A stretch of 64,000 bases of DNA from Pilatotrama ljubarskyi (taxonomy: Eukaryota; Basidiomycota; Agaricomycetes; Polyporales; Polyporaceae). Location: assembly GCA_022385805.1 (NCBI GenBank), contig MU277689.1:248001-312000 (forward strand). Direction: 5' to 3'. Below are positions 1 to 14,852 of this stretch, piece by piece. Each line of letters starts with the position of its first letter. The first letter of the stretch is position 1. A model generated the notes under the pieces. The model searched no databases, had not been told where the DNA came from, and saw only the letters and a program-made list of their open reading frames with translations. The translations under genes were made by a program, and so were the position numbers.

Positions 1-2747
1 TGAACACACGCGCTCGAGGACGCCACTTCCTTATTGTCGTGGAAGCGATTTGCTCTTCCGTGGAACGTCGGGATCCCACGACCCACCTGTGGACCGCTGT
101 GTAGGGCCGCGCGCGCGCGGCGGTCGCATACAAGCTCCAACAACTCGGGTCGACACACGCCTTGAGCGGGACGCAGTGATGTCCCGCCTGCGTTTGTCAT
201 CCTCGTCTTCGAATATTCACACCCGGGACGCATATGCTGCGGGCCGATTACGTGGTGGTCTGGTAAAAAAACAGCGCGCAATAGGTACGCGGTCTTCTCG
301 GTCATTGGCTTTCTCGGACTCGCGAAGTTTTTTTTTTCCGTTATCCTCACAGGGTGGAATATAGGTGGCGTCTCGCGCGACCCATCACTCCTTGTGAGGC
401 CAGTTCCTGGTCCCTCGGCGTTAGGAGCTCACTACGGACACGTCGGCGGTCCTTCTCATTCCCCAGCGGGGCCCCGGATTTACCACCGTGTACTGCGCGT
501 GCGGCGTGTAATCGCCCCAGGGGCACTCGCAGCCCAGTTGATTATATTATGGGACTGCGTGACTGCTCATACTGACGAGATGACGGTCCCAGTGAGTGGT
601 CATATTCTTACTTGCAGTACCCTTCCGATAAGCGACAAACTGCTGACCGTTTGGACGGACCCTTCGTACGTCTAGGCTAATGACTTGTGCAACCCGGGTG
701 GCTGACAATCATCCAGCTAGCGAGCACCAACCCTGAAAAACCAACAGTCCCGGAAGCCTACGGGCCAGTGTTCGACGTCATGGTGAAGTTACCTTGCCAG
801 AGGGGTACGAGTACCTCCCATTGACAGCGCAGGTCGATGGCTACCAGCGAGCCAGCCGATCACGTACCTGTGGACAAAATGGGATACCAGCAAGGCTCCA
901 AACCTGAACAGAAGGGATATGGCGGCCTCACTGCCGTCGGGCTGCCCGACAAGCAGGTCGAGGCTATATTGGCGACGGCACCCGGGATCCCCAAACACGC
1001 CGGCTACGACCTCGGTCGTGCGTCCCCAGGAAACAGGAACCATCTCCCCGTGGTGAGTACTTCGGCCAGAGAACTAAGGCTGTCAACTCTCACCGCGATG
1101 CTCACACCAAGCATCAGGCTGAGTCTGCTGCCATCGGGGCAAACCAGAAGTCGCCCCCGGCGACCTCGAAACTCCAAATTCGTACCTGCTTGCGGCGCCG
1201 TTTCACTCTGATACCTCGCCGCCTCATAATAGCATCCCGTATTAGTACCGAGAATGCGCAGAGGGCGGCGCTGGCGTCCCGCCGTCCCCGGAAGCGATTT
1301 AGGTGAGTCAGCGTGCGCATTGGATCAGGCTGGACCCACATCCTTTGACATCGTGCACGTTATGTTGCTCAGGCTTGGGATCTCGTATTGATGCTGATCT
1401 GCATGATGAAATATGTCAATGCGGTCAAGATCCGCTGGTGGTCTCCACCAGCCACAGGTCGATGTAACCAGTCGATGTCAGTGTCGGCTTCTGACTCGTA
1501 ATACTACTTCTGCTGCCACGGCCTGCCAGTGCCAACGTATGCCGCCGCTTCCTGAGGTGAGCATGTCTCGAACTGCCGTAACTTATCCAAGAGAATCTAA
1601 TACTGCCGGGGTCACATGCCAGCATTCAGCGTTGCAGTTCCCAGTGCCATGCCGTCTTGTCAGGGTCGAGTTTGTAACTGCCTTTGGCCGGAAAGCCCGC
1701 CGAGGATCGTCGATCATCACACCGTACCGGTGTGGCTGGCGCTGAAATGGTACGTTGGCCTCAGCAGCCACGGCGCGGACTGGGCGCATTACTGACTCCA
1801 TACCAACCAATAGAGGGATTGGGACGACGCCATCATGTCGACACCTTTCATCTGTAACAAGGCGCCCCGTAAGGTTTTGAGCGCTGTGGCAAGTCCAGGT
1901 TCGCGTCTGGAAGCCTTGTTGGGTAGATGGTATATGGCTTACTATCGTGTCTATGATCTCCGCGAAAAGAAATCCAACGGGCTAGGATCCGGAGAGCCTG
2001 GAAACCTCTGCATGGCCCGTTGATCACCGCTCGTAATAGTGCCCGGTCACAGACTCGACTAATGCAGAATTTCAGCGTCATGCATACTGGTACATTGCAG
2101 TATCATGATCGCCCCATGCTACAAATTTTCCTTATGCTCTCATTCCTGGCAAGCGACAGGCTTCCTAGATTTTGGCTACAATTCGGACTCCTGCATCCTG
2201 CGTCCGTCTCTCGCCCTAGCTTTGCAAGTGGGATCATTGGGACTATTCAATTTGAAAGCGAGTCGAAAGGGTCACAGTAGATAGTTCAGGGATGAGACAA
2301 GCAAGAGTGGCTAGTGACCGGGCTGCCTGGCGGCTAGCCTACGAGAGAAGTGAGTTCATCCGAGTCAAAGCAACAGGCGGCACCTATTTGCAGTATCCAG
2401 ATATGGCTATAGCGCTACCCCATGGAGACTTCCTCGCAGGGAGGTTATTGGTGCGGCGGGATCGCTCGACGCTGATGTACATGTTAAGCGTTGGACCCAT
2501 TCAAGCAGTGACTCAGATGAAGTCATACAATAGTACTGAGCTCAGTATTTGCATGTGCATTGTGATCCGGGTCTATACATCCGTGAAGGCTCGGTTTCAG
2601 AAGTACTAATGAGTCTGAGTACTACGAGTAGTAGTACTTCCGAGTGTAACTGAGTGCTCGCACTGCCGGACACCGAGGTGAGTTGACCCACACTAGCACT
2701 TTCAAGACGCCGTCCCAATATATGGCACAAAAAGAGCCTGAATTTGC
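1..2747. other. Gene-poor region, no supported gene
   Basis: All open frames here are short, overlap on both strands and have random-looking composition. I see no recognisable protein motif, no convincing splice-linked exons and no terminal repeats. It may be decayed repeat DNA, but I recognise no transposon domain. Confidence 0.5.
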
Positions 2748-2818
2748 GCATTAATGGGGTAGTGGTAACCTGGGTCGTTGCCATCGACCCGCCGGGGGTT
2801 CGATTCCCCCTTAATGCA
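2748..2818 (+). tRNA. tRNA-Gly (GCC)
   Basis: A 71-nt cloverleaf without intron. The acceptor stem GCATTAA/TTAATGC (2748-2754 with 2811-2817) is a perfect 7 bp, followed by discriminator A. The anticodon stem-loop is GGTCG-TTGCCAT-CGACC with anticodon GCC at 2780-2782. The T-arm has a fully paired GGGGG/CCCCC stem and the loop TTCGATT. The D-arm contains the A-box core TAGTGG. The structure matches eukaryotic glycine tRNAs. It reads GGC/GGU glycine codons. CCA is not encoded, as expected in a eukaryote. Confidence 0.93.
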
Positions 2819-3049
2819 TCGACATTTTCGGCTCATCTTTTTTGACGGATGACGAAACATGACCGGGAGGAGTACTGTACTAACTTATGAGTAGGAGTAC
2901 TCAAGCTGACCGGAGGCTGACTCGAGGAAGACTTGAGCAGAGCGTAGCGTTATAAGTACTGTACTGTAATCGCATGCCGGGCCCAGTGCTCCAGATTGGA
3001 AGTTGGAAGTTGGAAGTTTGGGATGTCCAAAAAGCGACTGCGCCACGAA

Positions 3050-3121
3050 TAGCAACTCCTGGTTTCGATCCAGGGACTTCAGGGTTATGAGCCCTGCACG
3101 CTTCCACTGCGTCAAGTTGCT
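3050..3121 (-). tRNA. tRNA-Met (CAT), elongator type
   Basis: A 72-nt cloverleaf on the minus strand without intron. The acceptor stem is AGCAACT/AGTTGCT, perfect over 7 bp. The anticodon stem-loop is CAGGG-CTCATAA-CCCTG, with anticodon CAT at 3087-3089. The T-arm is CCTGG-ATCGAAA-CCAGG. The D-arm holds the A-box-like TGACGCAGTGG. The A/T acceptor start and the standard T-loop favour elongator over initiator Met, which is an inference. It lies 231 bp from the tRNA-Gly gene in opposite orientation. Confidence 0.92.
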
Positions 3122-3475
3122 ATGCAAATCAAGTACTTAATCATAGTTGTGGACTGTAGCATGCTCCTCTTGCGGTACGATGCAAATCAGGAGCAGTAAT
3201 TTCGCGTCTTTTGACGGCACCGGTTGGCTTTGACTCACTATAAACCATGCCCAAGGGGTGCGCTGCGCTGTACATACCCGTAGGCTAAGGATGCGTCCAT
3301 AACTACTCGTGCTTCGAAGAACAACCAATCCGGGCGGTAGTATTGCAGAGAATCACGTGACCGGAAATTTCGCACTGCTGATCCACTCAGAGGGCTTGCA
3401 GGACACTGCTACAGTACTTACACACCCCATCCTCTTCCCCGCCCTCCACCTTCAATTCCTCGCACTTCGTCGGAG
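3122..3475. promoter_or_regulatory. Intergenic, 5' region of RLI1
   Basis: No gene is seen. A pyrimidine-rich run (about 3423-3455) lies just before the RLI1 start, as is common in fungal promoters and 5' UTRs. Confidence 0.4.
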
Positions 3476-5705
3476 ATGGCGGACAAAATCACTCGTATAG
3501 CCATCGTCGACTCAAATCGCTGCAAACCCAAGCGATGCGCGCAGGAATGCAAGAAGGTAGCTTTCCGTCGTCTGTCCAGTCTCGCATAGATCGCTCATCA
3601 ATCTGTAGTCTTGTCCTGTCGTCAAAATGGGTACGATCTTCGTTCTCACATCGGACCTCTGTCTGAAAGGATGTCCCAGGAAAGCTCTGTATTGAGGTGA
3701 AGCCGTCTGACAAGATCGCGTTCATCTCCGAATTCCTCTGTATCGGTTGCGGTATTTGCGTGAAGAAGTACGTCCCCCTTCTCCGACTTGTGCAGCCCGC
3801 GTACGACCAGGAGCCAGGTGTCCATTTGAAGCCATCTCCATCATCAACCTCCCTACAAACCTCGACTCCGAAGTAACCCACCGCTACACCGCAAACGCCT
3901 TTAAGCTCCACCGTCTACCAACACCACGACCAGGTCAAGTCCTCGGTCTCGTCGGTACGAACGGTATTGGAAAGAGCACAGCGTTGAAAATCCTTGCGGG
4001 CAAGCTGAAGCCCAACCTCGGTCGTTACGATGTACGTAGCGCTCTGCGCAGTGAGTCGTTCACCTCACCGCAGCTTGTGTTGTGCAGGACCCGCCAGATT
4101 GGCAAGAGATCCTCAAGTACTTCCGCGGATCCGAGCTGCAGAACTACTTCACCAAGGTCCTGGAGGACAACCTCAAGGCGCTGATCAAGCCTCAATACGT
4201 TGACCACATTCCCCGCGCGATCAAGGGCAATATGACTGTGTCACAGATGCTCGACGGGAAGCTCGAGCTGGACAATAAGCAAAGAATATGCGACGATCTC
4301 GAGCTCAACGAGGTACTCACGCGCGAGGTTGTACAGCTGTCCGGCGGGGAGCTGCAGCGGTTTGCGATCGCGATGTCGTGTATCCAGCGCGCGGACGTGT
4401 ACATGTTCGACGAGCCGTCCAGTTACCTCGACATCAAGCAGCGCCTGAAGGCGGCGGAGGTCATTCGCGACCTGCTCACGCCGAACAACTACGTCATCGC
4501 TGTCGAGCACGACTTGTCTGTGCTTGACTACCTGTCTGACTTCGTCTGCTGTCTGTACGGCAAGCCGTCGATGTACGGTGTCGTGACGATGCCCTACTCT
4601 GTTCGCGAAGGTGCGTAGTCTGATGGCTTACTCGGTATTCACCACTGACACTGCCTAGGTATCAATATCTTCCTGGACGGTTTCATCCCGACGGAGAACC
4701 TCCGGTTCCGCGAGGAGTCTCTGTCGTTCAAGATGGTCGAGACGGCGGAGGAGATCATCATCGACAAGACACGGCACTACTCGTACCCGTCAATGACGAA
4801 GACGAACGGCAGCTTCAAGCTGACTGTCCAAGGCGGCTCGTTCACGGACTCGGAGATCATCGTCATGCTGGGCGAGAACGGAACAGGGAAGACGACGTTC
4901 GTCAAGCTCCTCGCGGGCGAGACGCCCGACCAGGAGACGGAGAAGCAGAGCCTCGCGGTGTCGCTCAAGCCTCAGGCGATTTCGCCGACCTTCCCGGGCA
5001 CCGTACGCATGCTGCTCCTCAAGCGCATCAAGGCCGCGTTCATGCACCCGCAGTTCAACACGGACGTGTTGAAACCGATGAACCTGGACCCGATCATGGA
5101 CCAGGACGTGAAGACGCTCTCTGGAGGAGAGCTCCAGCGTGTCGCTATTGTTCTCGCGCTCGGCAAGCCTGGCGTGCAGGTATACCTTATTGACGAGCCC
5201 AGCTCGTAAGTGCCTACGCTTGACGAACATATAGCATGAACTTACTCGTGTATCATGAAGTTTCTTGGACTCCGAGCAGCGTATCATCGCGAGCAAGGTC
5301 ATCAAGCGATTCATCTTGCACGCGAAGAAGACGGCCTTTGTCATCGAGCACGACTTCATCATGGCCACCTACCTCGCCGACCGTGTCATTGTCTTCGAGG
5401 GTCAGCCCGCCGTCGCAGCCACCGCCACCCCGTACGTCTTCTGCGATGCTGATTCTCCACCGATTGGACACTGATGACCCCTCCCTGTGACAGCCCTCAA
5501 TCCCTCTTGACCGGTATGAACAAGTTCCTCGCCTCGCTCGAGATCACGTTCCGTCGCGACCCGACGAACTACCGTCCCCGCGTCAACAAGAAGTACAGCG
5601 TCAAGGATCGCGAGCAGAAGGGTGCGTTTCCTTTGGCTGCGGTCATCCCGCGACACTGACTGATCTGCCGCAGCGTCCGGTAACTACTTCTTCCTCGAGG
5701 AGTAA
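3476..5705 (+). CDS. RLI1: RLI1/ABCE1 ribosome-recycling ATPase
   Basis: Soluble ABC-family ATPase that splits post-termination and stalled 80S ribosomes with eRF1/Dom34 and also acts in initiation. Nine exons: 3476-3556, 3609-3630, 3680-3767, 3818-4031, 4088-4610, 4659-5205, 5261-5431, 5494-5621 and 5674-5705. They sum to 1806 nt, 601 residues, close to the usual ~600. The N-terminus has the two 4Fe-4S cysteine clusters ([14 protein letters not shown], then [11 protein letters not shown]). Nucleotide-binding domain 1 has Walker [10 protein letters not shown] and signature LSGGELQ. Domain 2 has Walker [17 protein letters not shown] and IDEPSS. The C-terminus ends SGNYFFLEE. The ATG at 3476 opens the conserved MADK start. 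Exon 2 is a 22-nt microexon inside the first Fe-S motif. Confidence 0.97.
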
Positions 5706-6117
5706 GGTCTCGGCGACTTGACGTAGACCCGCGCGGCGCGCTGGCCGTGCACGCACCGTAATTAACAGCGATAGCGACGGTACGATATCTGAGGCTGTAG
5801 AGTAGCCGCTGTAGCCCTACGAGGGTCTCGCCTTGCGACCCTCCGTGCATGATCTGCCCTTGTTCTAGAGTCCCCGTCTCAGACGGGTGGGAGAAGCAGT
5901 ATATGCCAGTGTAGAGGGAGGTCATGGAATCAATATCTATAACTGTTGTACAACCACCGTCCGTCCCCCGACCATGCAACGATAGGCCCCTATCGTTTCG
6001 AGTCGTATACACATGAATGCTACGTCGGGTCACACAAGCATCGTCCTCACACTGCCAGGGGTGAATCCTTATCGTCGGCAGGAGAGGCGCTGGACGCTCG
6101 CAGCTACGGAGCGTGCA
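5706..6117. other. Convergent 3' region
   Basis: This lies between the ends of RLI1 (+) and the first DUF6534 gene (-) and would hold both 3' UTRs. No gene is seen. Confidence 0.4.
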
Positions 6118-8209
6118 TCAGAACGCGGGACTTTGTGCGACGGGCTGCATCATTGATGTTCTCACCTGCGCAGAGTCATGTTGCTCCTTGTACGTCGCGC
6201 TGGCGTCCATTGTCACGGGGCGGAGGGCATATACGTCGGGGCCTGTGAAGACTACTGTCTTCTGCATCTGATGATTGAGACCTTTCCTGGCGTTGAGTCT
6301 GCGCGTCCCAGCCCGAGCGGATCAGTATTTGAGAGAAGTTCTAGATACACGGGGACGAGGGCTCACGCTGCGAGGAGAGTTATGGGATACACTGCCAGTG
6401 CTATTGCGTGAGGGGCGGCTTTGGTGCGAATCTAAATCAGAAGCTTACGCCTGGATGCCACCATCCCTAGACCCATGTAGACGAGATCATGCGGAGCGAT
6501 CAGGGCCTGCGAGGAATTGCACTGAGTGCATGTATCCAACAGACTTGAACTAGACCACTCACGAAGACAAGAACGACACTGTTCACCAGACTGCCGACCA
6601 CGTTAAAAGGTATGCGCCTGTCCTGCTCGCTAATGGCCGCTCGGATCACTCACCCCTGCAACAGACCTATGGGCAGGGTGATGAGTCACTTGTCTGCTCC
6701 GTCTCAGGGATTCGAGATACTGTACCAGTATTGATGGCGTAGAGCATGAGCACCGTGATGAGAGAGTCCGTCCTGTCGAACTTTCAATGCTGCAATGCAC
6801 GCGACAGCGAGGTATCAACCACAAACGTCGTGATCCCAGTCCGTTGCTGATGCAGACTGATGATGAGGATCCCAGTGAGCAGCACGTCTGCTGCAACTGC
6901 CAGCGCATTGATGGCGGAGGCGAACCACTGCAATCGGAGGCTCTCAGCTTCCACTCGAAGTGAAGAAGGCGAGAATACACTTGCAGCCTTCTCTAGCGCA
7001 TTCTCAACGGTGCCACCCCGAGCACTGTGATCTGTCAAATGAGTCATGAGTACGAGATACAGAGACTCACATGTCCACGGTACAAGCTGTGAAGGGTGTG
7101 ATCGTGCACAGGTGAGCAGAACTTCGCAGCCTATATAGAGGTGAAACTGACCGATAGAGATGGCTGTACTCCGGTGCGATGAGTAGTTCATCTTGGATAG
7201 CGGTATCGGCTATACTTACCCAGCTGTGTCACGCTGCACAAAGCCTATAAGGTTAGAGGGTCTGTTCAGCAGCAACTCATAGATGCGGCCGGCAGTCCAT
7301 GGATGCTGACCGCTACGGCAACCAGCGGCTTGTACTTGCGGCCCACTTAGTATTGTCAGCTGATGCATTACGTAGAACAGCGAGGCGGACTTACTGATCC
7401 AGGTCCTCCTGACGAAGAAGCTTCGCGGCACTTTGTGAAGCGAGTCTATGCGGATATGTTTGCGAGAACCTTACGTTTGACTGAGACTGATCTGTATTCC
7501 CTAGAGCCAGATGGGTACGTTGAATCCTCCTGGAAAGCTGGTATACCTCATGACAGACTCACCGTGAACAATGACATCGCCTAAAGAGGGGAAGATCAGT
7601 GACGGGAACAGAGATATGGCAACGGCAAGGCCTACCTGAAGCGACCTGCAGATAGTCAATGCCATCAACCGAGCAAGCAATCGTGCAAGCGATCACCTAC
7701 CAGGAGGCATCCAACAACGCCAAAGGGTTGAAATAGTTCGTGACAAGATAATGGTAGCTGCCGTCGAGATGTATTAGAATACTCGAAGAAAACGTGAGAA
7801 ATGGCACTCACACGATGTGCATATGTATGACACCGAGGGATGTCGCTATAGCTCTGGATGGGGCGTATCAGAGCCTCGCCCGGTAAATGCGGGAGTAGCA
7901 GTGACGCACAACGATGCGAGGACCTGTCCAAGTCATTGTCAGCCCCGTTCAGTGACGCTTAGAGCCGACTTACCAGACCCTTCAGAAATGGACGATCCGT
8001 CTTGTACGTGCGGAGGTACTCGTAGACCTGATGCACGAGGACGCCGAAGAGGCTGAGGTATCCCATTAGTTGGTTTGCTAGTCGTCCTGGGATATGCAGG
8101 GAAACCGTACATGAGCGAGACGTAGACGCAAGCAACGACGGTACCCATTGAGGCCTGAGATACCGGCAGCGATGGAATTTCTGGCGAGGAGGCGTTCATT
8201 TTGAGGCGG
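6118..8209 (-). CDS. DUF6534-family membrane protein, copy 1
   Basis: Multi-exon gene for a basidiomycete-expanded multi-TM protein of unknown function. The start at 8209 opens MNASSPEIPS and a first TM segment. After an intron at AT|gtacgg comes GVLVHQVYEYLRTYK, then a HMHIV piece, YHYLVTNYFNPLALL, SFFVRRTWI, GRKYKPLVAVA, LQWFASAINALAVAADVLLT, a TDSLITVLMLYAINTG segment, and finally VYPITLLAALNARKG. These are the landmarks of DUF6534 in order: the YEYLRTY loop, FFVRR-W, the ADVLL helix, the TD..I..LMLYAINTG helix and the LLAxLNxRK tail. The second TM region is not resolved, so the exact exon chain and total length are uncertain. The stop at 6118-6120 assumes no further 3' intron. A paralogue follows at 9.4-11.5 kb. 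Confidence 0.6.
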
Positions 8210-9425
8210 CTGCAGTTTGATGCGCGGGAGGTGTCAGAGGCGATCTCGAGGGAGCCGGGAGTACTCACTATATGTACTATCATGGGCGGATGATGCAACT
8301 GTCAAAGCGCTGTCAGGACGGTGCGAGGGACTGGGATCCCAGGTATCCGATGCGGGTCGAAGCCTGTCGTTATGTATATCATCTGGCCACTGCGCCATCT
8401 CGGAGCTGCCATGAGCTCCGACTGACTATGGTGGCCGCGTTAACGCCTATGATGAATACTGTCACCCGCTGGCAGACGTCGCCCTGAGTACGCGTGCTCA
8501 CGGATAAGGCAGGGCTACGCGGACTTGTAAAGGAGGCTCTTCATGCACCTGGGACGAATGTCTGGCCTCCGATGGTAGCTGTACGACCCGGCCAAAAATG
8601 ATGGCTGAAGCGTTCGGAGGCTATAAGCAAGATATGCTGTGAGTCCTGTAGCAGGAGTCACGGACAGGGCAGAAGCCGGTATCCCATCTTCCCCCGCCCC
8701 TCACCGGAGGTTCTCGTGTCAGGGTGTGACCGCTCACACGGATCTGCGTGATAGTAGCCTTGGGCGCAGTTTGCCCCCGAAGGCTGCTGTGCACGCAGAG
8801 TTCCCGGCGGAGCGATGATGTCAAAGGCAAAACGGTGTATGCGTACCTCCTGTATGCATAGAGCCTCGCGATAAGTGCAAGCGAGTCGAGTCCGTTGGTG
8901 GCAGGACGACCTAGTCGAAGCGTACAATTCCCGTTGTATGTGAGAGACTCCGAGCCTCAGGGACGGGCGGAGCGTCTCTGTCAACCTGACGCACAAAAAT
9001 CTGCATTCTCAAGGTTCTCGGGCTCTGAACGCAGGAATTTCATGTTCTGATATCACGCCGAGCCAGACTGTAGTCTGTGCATCGTGTGAGCGGGCGATGA
9101 CGGGGCAAGGCACTGCTCGAGCGCATCTCGCAGGATCCTCTACTAATAAGGCCACTCGGAAGATGCCGGCTGAAAAAACCGACAGTATGATACTCATTCA
9201 ACAGTGATTATTAACCGCTCCGCAAGGTCAGCATCCCTGTCTTGCAATGCGCTCCTCACAGTCATGACATTCGATTGCATGCACGGACAATGAGACGCTT
9301 TGCTCGCAGTACTGCTTCGGATCTCGGTCCTATGCCAGTGAGTGAGGAATTCGAACCGGGATCGTTCATCCTACAGAACGGGCACAGCCCTGGGCTTGTC
9401 CGCCGAGGTCGCTGTCTAATGCTTG
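8210..9425. other. Spacer between DUF6534 copies
   Basis: About 1.2 kb without a recognisable gene. It should contain the promoter of copy 1 and the 3' region of copy 2. Open frames on both strands look random. Confidence 0.4.
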
Positions 9426-11543
9426 TCAGATGCAGGGGTTCCGCAGGATAGGCAGCACTGCACCCACCTGTCCTGGGTCTAGACTGTGCTCTTGTGCGTA
9501 CGTTGCAGGGAGATTGAATGCGATGGGGTGAAGGTCCAGTGGGTACGCCTGTGGGCTTGATATAGCCTCGGTGCGCCGCATGCGACAATCGAGAGCCTTC
9601 CTGGAGTTGATTCTTGGATGCCGAGGGGGAGTGAATCAGCATGCACCGGTTGTCTCAGGATATCGAGTATGCTTACCCTGCAAAGAGTATTAGGGTACAC
9701 TGTCTTCGTGTCAGTCATGATGCATGGATATACTATCAAATGAGCAACTTACACCTAGAACCCACTATCCCGATCCCGATTCCGATGAACACCAGATCAA
9801 GCGGAGCAATGGAGGCCTGGGAAGTGTACATCGGCTGTGTGTGTGTGGAGAGGACTCAGGGGATTACTCACGTAGACGAGAACAACCGTGTTGACGATGC
9901 TGCGGAACAGTACATTTCAGTGACTGCATCTACTCGGAGACGTGATAGGAAGCTCTCACGTCTGCAACAGACCTGTACAGCACATCATGAGTATATGTAA
10001 CTTTGGATCGCTCAGGCATTGTCCCACCTATGTTGATTGTATAGAGCATGAGTACGTTGATCACCGAATCTGTTCTATGAAGCCATGAGCGTAGATTGTA
10101 GCGAGAACCACGAGAGGCATGCACCACAAACCTTTCAAATCCTGTGCTTTGCTGGTATAGACTTATGATGAGGATGCCGGTCAACAACACGTCCGCCGCC
10201 ACCGCTAGGGCGTTGTTTGCTGACGCAACCCACTGCAGTCGGAGTTGAGCCCTGGCTTCTTGAGCCAGAGAAATATAGTATACTTGCAGCCTCGTTTAGC
10301 GCACCTGCCGTCGTACCGGCCTGTGCGCTGCATTTTGCGTCAGCCAGCTCCGTGCTCCGTGCTTACATAGACTAGAGAATAATTCACACACGGATGGTGC
10401 AAGCTGTAAGAGGTACGATGCGGAGATGAGATAGCTCGCACAACTGTCCCGCAGCTACAGTACTGACCAAGACAGCCAACTGCACGCCGGAATGGTGAGG
10501 CATTCGACTATCATCGGCAATGCCAACGCTCACCAAACTGCCCCACCGTACACAAAGCCTACGATGTCAGACCACTGATCAGCGTGATTCCACACGTCGT
10601 GCAGCGGGCGATACTCACCGCTATGGTTACCAGTGCTTTATATCTCCGACCCACTTACAATCACCCCGATGAGCTCATACGTGCCGCTGAGAACGCGAGG
10701 CGCGCTTACTGATCCAAGCTCTCCTGATGAAGAAGCTTTCAAAGGCGTTGTTTGGAGACGAGCATACTCAGCATGCCGAATGAGGACCTACCCTCTGGCT
10801 TAGCGCCGTCTGTGTTCCCTGACCTCACGAATGCATCAGACGTTACTATATGTATGGCGTATACGATATCAAACCCACCGAGCCGACTGGCATCACCTAG
10901 TGACGAGCATGGTCAATGACTGCGGATGAACAATAGATAAACTATAGATACCTGAATCGACCTACGAAACTTCAGCGCATACCAGACGACGGCGAAGTAC
11001 GAGGACCTACCAAGTAGCATTCGCGAGAGCGGCTGGGTTGAAGTAGTTCTTAACAAGGTAGTAGTAGCTTACGTGGGTAGCAAGATCAAACAGGTTGCGG
11101 AGACTCAACATGTAGATGACACTCACACCATGTGCATATGTGTGATGCCGAGATAAGTGGCAACAGCTCTAGTTGAACCGCGGTGTTGGAATCTCGCTTG
11201 CCCTCCGAAAATTGTAGAAAGGAAGAGAGTAACGTACAGCGACGCGATAACCTACCCGGATTATAGTCAGCCTTGCAAAGCCTTGCAATCCAGCCAGAGT
11301 ACTGCGGAGTATCATACCAGTATCTTCAACCAACGAAGATCTTCCTTGTATGTGCGAAGGTACTCATGCACCTGGTGTATGAGGATGCCGTAGAGTCTAA
11401 AGCATACGGTCAGATGGCGTCCTGGTCATGCCTGGGGGAGTCGGAGAGGCGCACATGAGTGAAATGTAGACGCAAACGATGACGGTACCTATCGACGCTC
11501 TCGAGACTGGCAGCGGCGAAAGATCAGGCGATGAGGCACTCAT
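9426..11543 (-). CDS. DUF6534-family membrane protein, copy 2 (possibly decaying)
   Basis: Tandem paralogue of the 6.1-8.2 kb gene, with the same exon order and the same first-intron phase (AT|gtgcgc). The start at 11543 gives MSASSPDLSPLPVS, followed by LYGILIHQVHEYLRTYKED, HMHMV, SYYYLVKNYFNPAALA, SFFIRRAWI, RRYKALVTIA, LQWVASANNALAVAADVLL, a TDSVINVLMLYTINIG helix, and VYPNTLCR spliced to INSRKALD. The C-terminal tail keeps an ATY...H pattern shared with copy 1. Some inter-exon stretches cannot be joined without stops, notably around TM2 and near 10.5-10.8 kb. It may therefore be a recent pseudogene. The end coordinate is the first in-frame stop after the last exon. Confidence 0.5.
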
Positions 11544-14413
<2,870 letters not shown>

Positions 14414-14852
14414 ATGAACAGGCCACAACCTCCAAGCAACATGGTACGCTCCCTCTCGGGTTGTGCTCGAATGAGCGGGGGAGATGAGAGGGCTTACAAT
14501 GTACGGCGAATGTACAGCTCTTGTTGGCAGGAGGCGTCGCAGCGATCGGCGCAGCGGCCGTATACATGATGAGCCCACCCTCGAAGGTGACGGGCGTGGT
14601 GGGGAAGGAAGATAGCGCGACTGCGGCAGGTCATCGTGAGTGTTCAAATCCTTTTGATTCGCCTGGGTTTCTTGCTTTCTCCTTCCTCCTTCCTCCTTCC
14701 TCCTTCCCTCCCCATCCTTGTTTCCCTTATTCGTGCGAGCCGTTGTGGTAGTATGCTGACCCGACGTTGGTCGCGCAGGGAAAGAGGGCGTAAAGCTGGA
14801 AGACGCGAACCCGAAGATGCAGAAAGCGGACGTGCGCGAGAAGGCGCTATGA
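14414..14852 (+). CDS. 73-residue single-TM protein (small paralogue A)
   Basis: Not a family I recognise. Exons 14414-14443, 14518-14635 and 14779-14852 sum to 222 nt (73 residues plus stop). The start MNRPQPPSNM is followed by a hydrophobic helix LLLAGGVAAIGAAAVYMM (about residues 11-28). After it come a polar segment with SKVTGVVGKED and a charged C-terminus NPKMQKADVREKAL. The intron phases are 0 and 1. The gene at 59662-60026 has the same three-exon plan and the same phases, and encodes 74 residues with the helix at the same place. A mitochondrial inner-membrane or ER anchor is plausible but not shown. Intron 2 contains a TCCTTCC repeat. Confidence 0.72.
14680..14712 (+). repeat. TCCTTCC microsatellite in intron
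   Basis: A tandem pyrimidine repeat with a 7-nt unit, about 33 nt, inside intron 2 of the 73-residue protein gene. It may serve as a long polypyrimidine tract. Confidence 0.7.

Larger units (their letters stand above)
2602..3418. repeat. Cluster of AGTACT palindromes around two tRNA genes
   Basis: The 6-bp palindrome AGTACT occurs at 2602, 2618, 2633, 2871, 2896, 2955, 3132 and 3413. That is eight copies in about 0.8 kb, where a random sequence would have roughly one per 4 kb. Several sit in larger GAGTA/TACTC contexts that can pair, such as 2869-2902. They surround both tRNA genes. The function is unknown; a degenerate repeat or local regulatory sequence are both possible. Confidence 0.6.

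Noticed and set aside
9340..9400. tRNA-like minus-strand sequence with a TTCGAAT loop and a GTA-like anticodon
   Set aside because: The T-stem does not pair and no acceptor stem is found, so it is a chance match.
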